64,000 bases of DNA from Siphonodentalium dalli (taxonomy: Eukaryota > Mollusca > Scaphopoda > Gadilida > Siphonodentaliidae), in NCBI GenBank assembly GCA_032622095.1, contig CP136062.1:374001-438000 (forward strand), read 5' to 3'. Positions 1-8,588 of this stretch are shown piece by piece. Each line of letters starts with the position of its first letter. Within the stretch, counting starts at the first letter, position 1. A model generated the notes under the pieces. That model was given only the letters and a program-made list of their open reading frames with translations, was not told where the DNA came from and did not search any database. Both the position numbers and the translations under genes were made by a program.

Positions 1-66
1 ATATATTTGTTCGGACATATGTGGAGAATCAATAGCCTGCGACACATCATACCCCATCCTCCGGGT

Positions 67-73
67 TATAAAG
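67..73 (+). promoter_or_regulatory. candidate TATA box for the rightward capsid operon
   Basis: TATAAAG lies about 170 bp upstream of the first rightward ORF (ATG at 240). A second TATA-like stretch (TTTTTATAAG) lies near 163-172. A five-codon upstream ORF begins at the ATG at 194. No initiator can be defined from sequence alone. Confidence 0.3.
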
Positions 74-239
74 AGAGACACACGTGATACGGGTCATTGG
101 CGGAGTTTTGAGCACTCATTCTACATAAACGTAAGACAGGATAAACTTCAGCGTCTCAGGATTTTTATAAGAGGCGATAAACTTTCTAAAATAAATGCAG
201 AAAAAAGAGTGACCTGTACACTACATCTGAAGAAGAAAC

Positions 240-575
240 ATGTCGATCACGTATATTCCAGCCGATATTGAAATGTGGCGAAAACATTTCAGGAACATGA
301 TTAATGGGAAGTTAACGCCAGATAATGAGGGTCGCTACTTTATTGACAAAACTCAAAATAGCGATAGTGAAGAAGAAGAAGACGTTCTAAAACCACATAT
401 TAACGTAGTGACACCCATAGCGCAAGCTATTGAAATGGCCAAAGCAGAAGTTGCAGAAAATAAGTTGACACAAGCAAGTAAGACGTCAAAAAAAAACAAT
501 AAGAGGGTGTTACCTAACGATTTGGCTCATAACCCTAAGAAAGTGAAAACCAGTACCTGGTGGGATAAACCATGA
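240..575 (+). CDS. small basic-tailed protein, first gene of the capsid cluster
   Basis: This 111-residue protein is not recognised as a named family. Its N-terminal half (about 1-40) looks folded. Residues about 41-48 are an acidic Ser/Glu run (NSDSEEEED). The last third is Lys-rich, with two nuclear-localisation-like clusters (KKNNKR near 85-90 and PKKVK near 99-103), and it ends in a Trp-Trp pair. The stop codon overlaps the start of the capsid gene (ATGA at 572-575), so the two were probably expressed from one message. Position just before the capsid gene and the charge pattern suggest a virion or core component, or a scaffold. That role is inferred from context only. Confidence 0.6.
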   Translation: MSITYIPADIEMWRKHFRNMINGKLTPDNEGRYFIDKTQNSDSEEEEDVLKPHINVVTPIAQAIEMAKAEVAENKLTQASKTSKKNNKRVLPNDLAHNPKKVKTSTWWDKP

Positions 576-1834
576 ATGAATACAGAGAGTACCATACCTC
601 TAAATTGGCATTATTTGAATCGCCCCCGGTTGACAGCGGAATACAAGCGACAGAATGGATAAACTACAGACCCGTGAATCAGCTGACAGACACTGCAGCT
701 TTAGAGTTCAATATTCCCGCCATGGCCACAACCTACATGGACCTCAAACGGACATTGCTACTTCTCAAACTCAAAATAACCAAGCAAGATGGTTCGGCTC
801 TAACCGTTAATGACGATGTGGGTCTGATAAATGCACCCCTACATTCAATATTTTCGCAGGTCGATTTGAATATACAGCAAGTTCCCGTGAGTCAAGTCGG
901 TCCGAATTATCCATACAAAGCATATTTCGATGTACTCTTAGAAACTGAACGTAAGGAACAGCTACATGGACAAGCGTTCGAAAAGGACACGGCAGGTGGT
1001 ATGGACCTGGCAGATTCGAAAAGCGGGAACTCTGGCCTGTATTACAGGTCCAAAACAACCCGTACTAGTCAAATAATGGATATTATGGGATCAATTCAGC
1101 TTGACTTCTTCCAACAGGACAAATTACTACTAAATGGTCTCCCGCTCACGTTAAAATTCTGGCAGACGAGAGATGTTTTTAGACTGATGTATGCGGGAAC
1201 CACTGAGACATACAAGTTGAAAATACAGGAAGCTAATTTGAGACTAGCCACTGTGAAAGTTAACCCCGGTGTATTACTCAGTCATACTGAGTCACTCAAG
1301 AAAAATAACGCGTGTTATCCTTTTTCAAAATCTATCATAAAGACGTATACAGTGTCAAAAGGTGCATTCAGTTTGGGAGAAGATAATCTATTTCAAGGAA
1401 ACGTGCCCAGTAGCTGTATTATTGGCTTAGTATCATCAAAGGCTGAAAGCGGTTCACGCGATAAGAACCCGTTCAACTTTGCGACTTTTGGATGCAACTT
1501 CGTCGGATTTTACGTCAACGGGCAGTCTATGCCCGCCCAAGCACTCCAACCGAACTTTACCAGTAAGGAATATGTAGAAGCTTACAATACGATAATAAAA
1601 GATGCGAAACGAAAAGCCGTTCATATTACTTATGAGGATTATGCGAAAGGTTATTGCATATATCGGATAAACCCGCAAGGAATTAATCACGACAGGGTCA
1701 TACCACACAAAGGTCACACACGCCTCGAAATTAAATTCTCATCGGCTTTGAAAGACAATTGTACTGTAATCGTATACGCAAAATTTCCTGCCGTTCTCAA
1801 AGTTGACGAGAGTCGTAAAGTTTGCATTGAATAA
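572..1834 (+). CDS. Maverick/Polinton-type capsid protein (F54H12.2-like)
   Basis: This 420-residue protein resembles the family annotated in invertebrate genomes as 'uncharacterized protein F54H12.2-like', which I associate with Maverick/Polinton and adintovirus elements. Recognisable features are the N-terminal phrase around FESPPVDSGIQ, a conserved Trp-Ile-Asn-Tyr-Arg-Pro segment near residue 30, a 'LHSIFSQVDL' block near residues 90-100, and an 'AYFDVLLETERKEQLHGQAFEKDTAGGMD' type block near 117-145. The rest is beta-rich with no membrane segment. The length fits the element's double jelly-roll major capsid protein, although a minor capsid role cannot be excluded without a structure prediction. 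The ORF is full length and unbroken. It overlaps the upstream ORF by 4 nt and the protease by 1 nt (TAATG). Residue phrases longer than 20 are described here by position, not as a restored sequence. Confidence 0.75.
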   Translation: MNEYREYHTSKLALFESPPVDSGIQATEWINYRPVNQLTDTAALEFNIPAMATTYMDLKRTLLLLKLKITKQDGSALTVNDDVGLINAPLHSIFSQVDLNIQQVPVSQVGPNYPYKAYFDVLLETERKEQLHGQAFEKDTAGGMDLADSKSGNSGLYYRSKTTRTSQIMDIMGSIQLDFFQQDKLLLNGLPLTLKFWQTRDVFRLMYAGTTETYKLKIQEANLRLATVKVNPGVLLSHTESLKKNNACYPFSKSIIKTYTVSKGAFSLGEDNLFQGNVPSSCIIGLVSSKAESGSRDKNPFNFATFGCNFVGFYVNGQSMPAQALQPNFTSKEYVEAYNTIIKDAKRKAVHITYEDYAKGYCIYRINPQGINHDRVIPHKGHTRLEIKFSSALKDNCTVIVYAKFPAVLKVDESRKVCIE

Positions 1835-2280
1835 TGAATACACGCGGACTCATGAGGGCGATAAATAGTTTCACAAACCATAATGAGATAGATGTTTGTC
1901 CCATAGACAAATTACCTCTTTATATCCAATATCCCCGGATGTATATAGTTAACACAGACGAGAGTAGTCAACCTGGACGCCACTGGATATTGATGACATT
2001 CCAGGAACATAACGTATCAGAGTTCTTCGACCCTATGGGATTAAAACCCGAGTGTTACAACGGACGATTTAAACACGTGTTGTTATTGAATGGACCTCGT
2101 TACGAGTGCAATGCTTACAGATTACAGGGTTCTAATATATGCGGTCCCTATTGCATATACTTTGCATTCTATAAACTGTGCGGATACAGTCTAGAAAATA
2201 TAATGAGACGTTTCAGTGCCAATAATTATATGTATAATGATTTAATTATTAAGGATTTTATGTTGAAATATATTCTGTAA
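1834..2280 (+). CDS. adenain-like (C5 family) cysteine maturation protease
   Basis: This 148-residue protein has the catalytic layout of adenovirus-type proteases, which process capsid precursors in Maverick/Polinton elements and adenoviruses. His50 lies in GRHW (as in the adenain G-x-H-W motif). Asp66 lies in FFDPMG, matching the adenain E/D-P-x-G position. Gln98 is the probable oxyanion-hole residue. Cys103 in NICGPYC is the probable nucleophile, matching the C-G-x-x-C motif. All triad residues are present and the frame is intact. It is shorter than adenovirus protease (about 200 residues), as is common in these elements. It starts at the ATG overlapping the capsid stop codon (TAATG), suggesting translational coupling or a shared transcript. 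It should act on the neighbouring capsid and small basic protein. Confidence 0.8.
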   Translation: MNTRGLMRAINSFTNHNEIDVCPIDKLPLYIQYPRMYIVNTDESSQPGRHWILMTFQEHNVSEFFDPMGLKPECYNGRFKHVLLLNGPRYECNAYRLQGSNICGPYCIYFAFYKLCGYSLENIMRRFSANNYMYNDLIIKDFMLKYIL

Positions 2281-2337
2281 ACGCTCTTCATTAGCGACAA
2301 CGAGAGAAACACTCTTTTAAATTATATTATGTATATA

Positions 2338-2343
2338 AATAAA
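2338..2343 (+). terminator. polyadenylation signal AATAAA after the protease gene
   Basis: AATAAA lies about 58 bp after the protease stop codon, a suitable position for ending the capsid-protease message. A degenerate AACGCTCTTCATT copy of the window-wide motif overlaps the protease stop at 2279-2291. Confidence 0.45.
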
Positions 2344-2396
2344 ATATTGTAAATACAATCATTTATCGTTCTTATATTATCATATGTATGACTGGG

Positions 2397-2400
<4 letters not shown>

Positions 2401-2487
<87 letters not shown>
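2401..2487. repeat. (TA)n microsatellite
   Basis: About 43 TA units are flanked on both sides by the phrase ATGACTGGG. The array sits between the convergent protease and TBP genes. The spacer 2488-2680 is G/T-rich and holds no gene. Confidence 0.95.
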
Positions 2488-2489
<2 letters not shown>

Positions 2490-2680
2490 CTGGGTTGAGA
2501 GGGTGGGGGGTGGGGGGTGAGGGGTCTGTGGAGAGAGTCCGGTGAGGTGGTATTAGGTCTGTTGTCAAAACAAACAAAAAAAATCTATTGTTTTTGTTTG
2601 TTTCGTCAAAAGCCTAAAAAACAAAGGTATGTGAGCCATCCCCCCGAATGAAAAATATAGATAATCGATACATATATATA

Positions 2681-2686
2681 TTTATT
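2681..2686 (-). terminator. AATAAA signal overlapping the TBP stop codon
   Basis: On the minus strand AATAAA contains the TAA stop (2682-2684) of the TBP-like gene. Stop codon and polyadenylation signal are therefore fused, as seen in compact viral genomes. Confidence 0.4.
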
Positions 2687-3205
2687 CTGAAAGTAATTCA
2701 AGTTCACATATGGTAGGATATACAATATTTAACATCTGCTTTTCACTTTTAATGCCCGTAATAACAATTTTTCCATTATGAAAGCATGTAAAATGTATTT
2801 TCTCACGTCTGAACATTGCCGCAGGGAACAGCTCTAATTCGTAAGAACATTCCATAAGTTTCACTAAAATGTTTAAGTCAAGTTTTCCATTTAACTGACA
2901 AAATGCAGACATTGTCAAAATTTTTATGGAATTTAATCTCACTCGCCAACCACATTTTTGAATATGTCGAGCGTACCGACGCAATCGAACTCGTGTCTGT
3001 TTGGCACTATCAGAAAGCCCGTTACAACGATTTTACCCGTGTTAAACACGAGGCAACATCCACCGAATTTAGAATGTTTCCATACAACTCCGCTAAACTT
3101 TTTGGAATTGTATTCAATGTTCGAACAGCCGAGTGTCAAATCCCTTAGATTAATAGAACAGTTCAAATCTGCAGAACATACGACATTAGTTATTCGTAGC
3201 ATCAT
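2682..3205 (-). CDS. viral-type TATA-binding protein (core domain only), one frameshift
   Basis: Two minus-strand frames together cover a complete TBP core of about 175 residues. The first half (start at 3205) matches TBP repeat 1: an ITNVV opening, an EYNSKKF segment and a VFNTGKIVVTG strand. The second half, in another frame down to 2682, matches the rest: the RRYARHIQK helix, then ELELFP and CFHNGKIVITG of repeat 2. The four phenylalanines that in eukaryotic TBP intercalate into the TATA box all have counterparts (SKKF and VFNTG in repeat 1; ELFP and CFHNG in repeat 2), so DNA binding looks preserved in design. There is no N-terminal extension. The frames switch near 3010-3020 at a GGG tract, consistent with a one-base deletion, an assembly error, or less likely programmed frameshifting. 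The gene lies 11 bp downstream of the PC4-like gene on the same strand. It differs clearly from what I know of host TBP, so it is not a fresh host retrocopy. Confidence 0.8.
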
Positions 3206-3216
3206 AGGAGTAATGT

Positions 3217-3828
3217 TTAGATCAATGTCTGCATCCGGTTAATCAAACACGTTCTATCGCCGTTGGGGCAGCATTCCATACATCTTAAAGATCCTTCCTG
3301 GTTTTGGTGATCGTCGGTCAAATAGCACTGCACAGTCTGATCAATTTCAGGAATGTTAGCACACAGGACGAATATAGCTCCAACTAGTTCTTCAAATTGG
3401 TCGAATGTCAGAGATATTCCGTATTTGGTTGCACACAAATCATCTGAATGTTCAGGCAGCCAATACCTGCGAATGTCAACACGCGGGATGCCGCTCTTTA
3501 TCGTAATGAAGAAATTCCCTCCGATATGACGTCTCATGAATACATCGTCTTCACCGGTACGATAACTGACCACTTCTTGATGTATATCTGCTAAGTAAGA
3601 TTTCAACTCTTTGAATCTCCTTAGATTTAATGTTATTCCAGATTTTGTCGGAAATTTATGGCCCGCAGAACTTTCACCGCACTCTCGTATGTGTATATAC
3701 AGATTTCCCTGGAATCGGCCGTCAAATAGGAAAATGTCATTTCCTAACGGGGCCAAGCATTGTGGATGGAACGCCCTCTCGTTGGTTTCAGTCCGTTGGT
3801 TTCCTTCAACATCGGGTTGATCAGTCAT
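3217..3828 (-). CDS. protein with two PC4-like (p15/SUB1) transcription coactivator domains
   Basis: From the ATG at 3828 this encodes 203 residues. PC4 domains bind single-stranded or melted DNA and stimulate RNA polymerase II initiation. Two successive copies of the PC4 pattern are visible. Domain 1 is about residues 33-85 (LFDGRFQGNLYIHIREC, then GITLNLRRFKELKSYL). Domain 2 is about residues 100-152 (IGGNFFITI, then VDIRRYW and the hallmark GISLTFDQFEELV). The C terminus has clustered cysteines (183, 186, 187, 194), a possible zinc knuckle. Ordinary PC4 has one domain and dimerises, so a tandem pair could form an intramolecular dimer. The frame stays open 14 codons upstream of the ATG through TTATTTTCCAG, a good splice-acceptor-like sequence near 3847, so a 5' exon is possible. 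It shares strand and spacing with TBP, suggesting one early transcription unit. Confidence 0.7.
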   Translation of the reverse strand: MTDQPDVEGNQRTETNERAFHPQCLAPLGNDIFLFDGRFQGNLYIHIRECGESSAGHKFPTKSGITLNLRRFKELKSYLADIHQEVVSYRTGEDDVFMRRHIGGNFFITIKSGIPRVDIRRYWLPEHSDDLCATKYGISLTFDQFEELVGAIFVLCANIPEIDQTVQCYLTDDHQNQEGSLRCMECCPNGDRTCLINRMQTLI

Positions 3829-3937
3829 TGTTTTTTTATTTTGAACCTGGAAAATAAGAAAACAAAACATTACTTATCAGTTACACATCGAGAATACAAA
3901 AGTCCGAAAGGAGTCCGCTCATGCGTTTGATGGATGT

Positions 3938-4168
3938 TGGGTGTGGGGGGAGGCCCGCCCCCCGCCCGCCCCGCCCGCCCTGGGGGATGGGGAGGCCCGC
4001 CCCCGCCCGCCCTGGGGAGGGGGGAGGCCCGCCCGCCCCGCCCGCCCGCCCGCCCGCCCTGGGGAGGGGAGGCCCGCCCGCCCCGCCCGCCCCCGCCCGC
4101 CCTGGGGAGGGGAGCCCCGCCCCCGCCCTGTCGCCCCTGGGGGGAGGGGGAGGCCCGCCCCGCCCGCA
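3938..4168. repeat. extremely GC-rich minisatellite with many GC boxes between divergent genes
   Basis: Five imperfect units of roughly 35-55 bp, each pairing a CCTGGGGAGGGG block with a run of CCCGCC repeats, make a stretch of roughly 90% G+C inside AT-rich DNA. It lies between the starts of the PC4-like gene (minus) and the 186-residue ORF (plus). The many GGGCGG/CCGCCC sites suggest a bidirectional Sp1/KLF-type promoter, but it could equally be a minisatellite insertion. ORFs running through it are compositional. Confidence 0.7.
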
Positions 4169-4212
4169 TACTCAATAAGAATAAGAAAATTGAGTCATTC
4201 AGTCAGTTCATT

Positions 4213-4773
4213 ATGGAGAGAATACTACCCGCAGAAATACTGGAGAAAATATACAATCAGCTAATTGAAATGTCAACTATAAATCCAGAAATAAAAAAAC
4301 AACTACTACACAATTGGTTTATAAGAGAAATTAAAATAATACTGAAGAATATAGATGAAGGATATTTTCCTGTACAACGATTGAAATCTTTGATTGAGAG
4401 GTCTGAATTTGAAACTGATTTCTTACAAGATATATTGAATCAAATGTATTCAAATCGCTGGGTATTTAGAGGCGTTCCTAAAAACAAAATACATGACATT
4501 CGTGAACTTATTGGAGATAACTTTGTGAGATTTGCAGAATACCGAGACTGGGTTTTCAATCAGAGAAGTTTTGAAGAAGTGACAATAATTCATGGATATA
4601 TCATTCTCCGTGAACCGGGTACACTGTTCACGATTGAACAAATACTTAACAGCGGCGTGATTTTGGATTACATTTCTACAAGTAAATCGAAATATATTTC
4701 AGAATTAGAGAATGAATTAATCTGGTCATTCGGAATAATCTGGAATTATGGTGACTCTTCGTTGAGAAAATAA
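4213..4773 (+). CDS. unknown 186-residue protein of the viral-like element
   Basis: I do not recognise this protein. The start chosen is the first ATG after the GC-rich array; the frame also runs open through that array, but that part is low-complexity Pro/Ala/Gly and unlikely to be real. The N terminus (ILPAEILEKIYNQL) resembles the first helices of an F-box, which would suggest recruitment of an SCF ubiquitin ligase, but the match is short and weak. The rest is mainly helical with charged segments, and no zinc-binding cysteines or membrane helices are visible. The frame is intact and AT-rich like the other element genes. It is transcribed divergently from PC4/TBP and converges on the polymerase gene. 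The 387 bp from its stop to 5160 hold only AT-rich spacer and the palindrome at 5011-5054. Confidence 0.55.
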   Translation: MERILPAEILEKIYNQLIEMSTINPEIKKQLLHNWFIREIKIILKNIDEGYFPVQRLKSLIERSEFETDFLQDILNQMYSNRWVFRGVPKNKIHDIRELIGDNFVRFAEYRDWVFNQRSFEEVTIIHGYIILREPGTLFTIEQILNSGVILDYISTSKSKYISELENELIWSFGIIWNYGDSSLRK

Positions 4774-5010
4774 AAAAAAAAATAGTTGTTTTTGGTTTAA
4801 GTATAAACCAAAAATGAGATTGTACTGGAGGTAAAAATGTAATGATAGAAATCATAATTCATAACTAACCTGTATAGAATATTTCACACGCACAGTATAG
4901 GACTACCGAATTTGTAATTGTGAATTGGATCGGGTAGCATTTTATAGATCGAAAAAATGGACACCTTGGATAAATTGACCAATGACGGCCATACGTTTAT
5001 AGTAATACGT

Positions 5011-5054
5011 GTTCATACACGCTCGATGTTATCTAACATCGAACGTGTTTGAAC
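5011..5054. repeat. 44-bp near-perfect palindrome between convergent genes
   Basis: Two 21-nt arms (5011-5031 and 5034-5054) match at 19 of 21 positions around a 2-nt centre (TC). The palindrome lies between the convergent 3' ends of the 186-residue ORF and the DNA polymerase gene. It could be a two-way hairpin terminator, a dyad protein-binding site, or a relic of recombination. Confidence 0.75.
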
Positions 5055-5160
5055 GAGTCTTAGTATAATCCGATAACTACCATCGATCGAATATTTACAC
5101 TCTCATTACAACCTTGATCAAATATAGACGATTAAATTATATATATATTACGTACCTCGT

Positions 5161-7989
5161 TCAATATCCATATGGCAGTGTATCCATGTTATCCAATCGT
5201 CTGCGTTTGGTATAAACAACTCGGTACTGTTTGTCCTCAGATCTGTTATATATCTTTCTTTTTCCTTTCGATCTGCATATCTTCCTTGGATTGGTTGTGG
5301 TGATGGGCACTGTGCTTCCAGATTCTAACAGCTCTTTAATCGTCTGGAAATTGATGAACTGTGAATTTTCAAAGTTCAAAGAGAACCCCCGAACTTTACA
5401 CGTCTCTTTAGCTTTATTTGTTCGATAAGCGTAATTCTTGGGGCCTCCAGAAACAAATTCTTCGATATATTCGTCCGGATCTAGCTCGCTGGTGAGTTGG
5501 CCCAAATAGTCGCCCAGTGGGGGATTAATTTGATCCTCAGTGCTGCTAAATACACAACTATCCGTGTCGTAATATAATACTCTTCTGTCCAAGGAATGAA
5601 TAACTTCATATAGCATTAATCGAGCGTGACACGTCGTGAATGTGGCCAAATATATGTTATTCGCTGCTCCACAAGGCACACAGTCTTTTCGATAGGTCCA
5701 CTCCATTTGAAGCATGTCATCAGTTATGACATGAAAATTTTCCATTTGTTTCATTGGATTTGAAATCAGCTGGAATAGATTGTCTTGTTCCGATTCATGG
5801 AAATACTCGGTCTGCTTGAAATTCTGGTTTTGGCCTAACTTCCCCCAAAATGAGTTGAGCATGAGCTTGCTGATTTGCCTCAGTCCTGGATTCTTTTCGA
5901 TGCTTTCTCTGTCCAGTAATATACCTTCGTTGTCTTTATACGATGTGATGTATTTATCCATGTCTTTGTTAGATTTTATCCAATCCGGAGGACCGCTAGC
6001 CTGCTGCTTGAACTTTAGGAATGTGTTTATATATTCCGTGAATAATCTATTTTGTTGGCTATAGTCTGACGTTTCGGTCCAATGATATATTTCATATATT
6101 TTGAGAATCTTGTATCCCACTTTGACAGCTGTCTCCAGTTCAGGAATACACCAAACGCCGGTAATGGCTCTCTGTTGGCACGTACACGTGCAAGGTCGTT
6201 GATTTTCATTATCAGCACAAGTCCTGCACAGTGGAAACTTCAGTTTACCTTCGGATCGATACGGTAATACGGGGTGATAGAGTCCATTAGGTGGTAAAAT
6301 CTTGACTTGCGCTATTCCGAAGTAATCCTTAAGCTCGGTAATGTCATCGCCCAAAATGATTTTAGGGTGTCCAATCGGATAGCGAGAGTATTTGAGCACA
6401 CTTGGATACAGCGACGTGAAATCAAAATAGTGTATTTTCTCACCAGCGGCAGCTTTGTAGTGTAATTTAGTTGCATTCGTTCTGCCGCCGAAGAAACTGT
6501 CTCTAGGCTCTAGCCGCTCAACAATGTCTAAACTAGCGATGAAGTCACGAAGCTCCGGATTAGTCTTTCGAGCAGCGACGAACTCGTGTTCCCAAATGCA
6601 CACATATTTCATGCCTCGACTTTCTATAAACTTCTTCTTTTTCTGTGTGAGTCCGTATAATTCATTAGGTGTCTGGTTGGTTATCGGATTCTTGACTATG
6701 TCTCTATCGTGACTCAGACAAAGTTCACATCCATGGAATTGACAGCCGTGAAATTCGAATGCCGTGTTTAATTCTTCGCAATAGCCATCCAATCTGTATT
6801 TTGCATCATCGAGTTTCTTTTCACGGCCGTTCAATGCGTGAGTTATGTGAACTTTGTCTTTGAACATCATCCATTCCAGCCATTGAATAGAACTTTTGCT
6901 GTATTGATCTTTATACGATGTCTTGGGGATTCGAGCTATCTGGGATTTGAGAAATTCTTTCTCACGAATTTGGACGCCGCGTTCATCTTGAAGTTTTGTG
7001 TCTTGAACCCATTCACCTTTGTATAAAATAGACAAGGTTCCATCTTTACATTTAGCAGGAAGCCACGTTTTCCCTTCAGTACTTAGACGCACTCTCCATT
7101 CCTCGTCGACGAATTTCGTTCTGAATATACCCATACATACCGATGCGATTGTAACGTATTGGAATGGATCAACCGCACCGACCAGTTTGAACTTCATATC
7201 GCCAGAAAACTCGTCAATTACGGGTTGTATATTTCCAGTCGCATTCATGATGTGGGTTCTGAATTTTATGCAAGCTTGTCTCAAAATATTGACATCACTA
7301 CGACAATAATCCGATAATTCTTTCTTGAAGATGAAAACTGCATTTGTTTGAGCAGCGTGCCATTTCGTGAAGTCTTTTCGTTCAGCCACACTCATATAAT
7401 CAGCGCCGTAATATTTGGCATCCGGATAGGGTCCTTCATAATTCTGGTTGGCTGATTTATTGAAAAAGTGCGGGAACCATCCTTTTTTCTCGCCATCAAG
7501 ACCGAAAGTTTTCGGTAACAGTGCCAGCTTCATTGGTAGAAAGCTGAGACTGTCCAGTACTTTTATATGAAGATCTTTTTCCACGTATAGGTACATCAAT
7601 TTGGATCCATTATATATAACTTTGGGTCTCAAGGATTGATCAATGAGATATTCCATGAGAAAATATCCATCGTAACCCTTGAAGTTGTGAGCCAGTGCTA
7701 TGAACCCTTTGTGTTGTTCCGAGAATAACCATTTTCCAAACTTTTCACCGGTATCAGGACCGCTAAATATAACCTCTCGGAGTCCGCATGTATCCGAACA
7801 TAAATTTCGGTCACTCTTCTTTTTCTTCTTCTTGTCATCACTGTCGATACACGCATCACATAGAGGTCCGCAATTTTTACAGTTCGGTTTCACTTCCAAC
7901 GATTCATGCATGCATTCGTAGCAAGCTGTTTGGGCGACGAGGAAGTTCGGTGTATGCTGGACTTTTCCGCACCATGTTTTTAAACAGTT
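5161..7989 (-). CDS. polB: protein-primed family B DNA polymerase, exon 2 (exonuclease remainder and polymerase domain)
   Basis: This exon encodes 942 residues and would replicate the element's linear DNA from a protein primer. Counting from the Met codon at 7911, the visible motifs are: a Cys-rich start; ExoII near 75-85 (HNFKGYDGYF); ExoIII near 202-212 (YCRSDVNIL); an inserted Cys/His endonuclease-like segment near 386-442 (FHGCQFHGC and CIWEHEF), typical of Maverick polymerases; motif A near 497-504 (DFTSLYPS); motif B near 683-690 (KLMLNSFWG); and motif C near 781-785 (YDTDS) with both catalytic aspartates. A GPKNYAY block follows. All polymerase residues are present. The exon opens at 7989 just after a TTACTTTTCAG acceptor, in phase 0 with exon 1. 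The stop is TGA at 5161-5163. Codon and base use match the neighbouring element genes. Confidence 0.85.
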   Translation of the reverse strand, partial: NCLKTWCGKVQHTPNFLVAQTACYECMHESLEVKPNCKNCGPLCDACIDSDDKKKKKKSDRNLCSDTCGLREVIFSGPDTGEKFGKWLFSEQHKGFIALAHNFKGYDGYFLMEYLIDQSLRPKVIYNGSKLMYLYVEKDLHIKVLDSLSFLPMKLALLPKTFGLDGEKKGWFPHFFNKSANQNYEGPYPDAKYYGADYMSVAERKDFTKWHAAQTNAVFIFKKELSDYCRSDVNILRQACIKFRTHIMNATGNIQPVIDEFSGDMKFKLVGAVDPFQYVTIASVCMGIFRTKFVDEEWRVRLSTEGKTWLPAKCKDGTLSILYKGEWVQDTKLQDERGVQIREKEFLKSQIARIPKTSYKDQYSKSSIQWLEWMMFKDKVHITHALNGREKKLDDAKYRLDGYCEELNTAFEFHGCQFHGCELCLSHDRDIVKNPITNQTPNELYGLTQKKKKFIESRGMKYVCIWEHEFVAARKTNPELRDFIASLDIVERLEPRDSFFGGRTNATKLHYKAAAGEKIHYFDFTSLYPSVLKYSRYPIGHPKIILGDDITELKDYFGIAQVKILPPNGLYHPVLPYRSEGKLKFPLCRTCADNENQRPCTCTCQQRAITGVWCIPELETAVKVGYKILKIYEIYHWTETSDYSQQNRLFTEYINTFLKFKQQASGPPDWIKSNKDMDKYITSYKDNEGILLDRESIEKNPGLRQISKLMLNSFWGKLGQNQNFKQTEYFHESEQDNLFQLISNPMKQMENFHVITDDMLQMEWTYRKDCVPCGAANNIYLATFTTCHARLMLYEVIHSLDRRVLYYDTDSCVFSSTEDQINPPLGDYLGQLTSELDPDEYIEEFVSGGPKNYAYRTNKAKETCKVRGFSLNFENSQFINFQTIKELLESGSTVPITTTNPRKICRSKGKRKIYNRSEDKQYRVVYTKRRRLDNMDTLPYGY

Positions 7990-8132
7990 CTGAAAAGTAA
8001 TAATTGAACGTTTTAACCTCTAGCTTTATCGATAATAAAAAACAAAATAAAACGTCTACACTTTGTTTAAATAATTATTTTAAAAAAAAATTAAAAAATT
8101 AAAAAAAAATGTTTTGGTATAGGTTCAACGTT

Positions 8133-8145
8133 AATAAAGAGCGTT
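8133..8145 (+). promoter_or_regulatory. AATAAAGAGCGTT motif (intron copy 1)
   Basis: Exact copy of a 13-bp motif found about 15 times in the window. It lies on the strand opposite to the polymerase gene. Function is unknown. Confidence 0.5.
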
Positions 8146-8575
8146 GACGTATTACTATTGTTCGTTGGTTGATCCTAAAAAATTACTCGTTCCAATCTAC
8201 GTGTCAATATTATAAATGTATATCATGATCCGACATATAGCCTGTATAATTGTCGATTCAAGCACGCAGCTATCAAGTTCAATAAAGTTAAAACAATTAT
8301 ATATTACGTTAGTTTACTATATAACAATTACAAATGTCTTTTCACAAAAAAAATATGCTACACATTTTCAATGTGTCAAGAATTAAAAAAGTTAATTACT
8401 CGATTTAACATCTGTGACTCAGTTGAATTTTAATATTGAGACCCTTAACTTTGGTCGAATTCAAGTATGTAATTGTTATATGGTAATATAACACGCGAGG
8501 TAACAGCTAAAAGAGCGTTCAGCGATAATCTAATTTAAAAAAAATGAAAGAGCGTCTCTACTTATGCGCGCCTTT

Positions 8576-8588
8576 AATAAAGAGCGTT
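8576..8588 (+). promoter_or_regulatory. AATAAAGAGCGTT motif (intron copy 2)
   Basis: Exact copy near the donor end of the polymerase intron, on the opposite strand to the gene. A close variant (AAAAGAGCGTT) precedes it at 8509-8519. Confidence 0.5.

Noticed and set aside
3870-4264. Pro/Gly/Ala-rich ORFs on both strands
   Set aside because: They are products of the GC-rich minisatellite, open in several frames at once.
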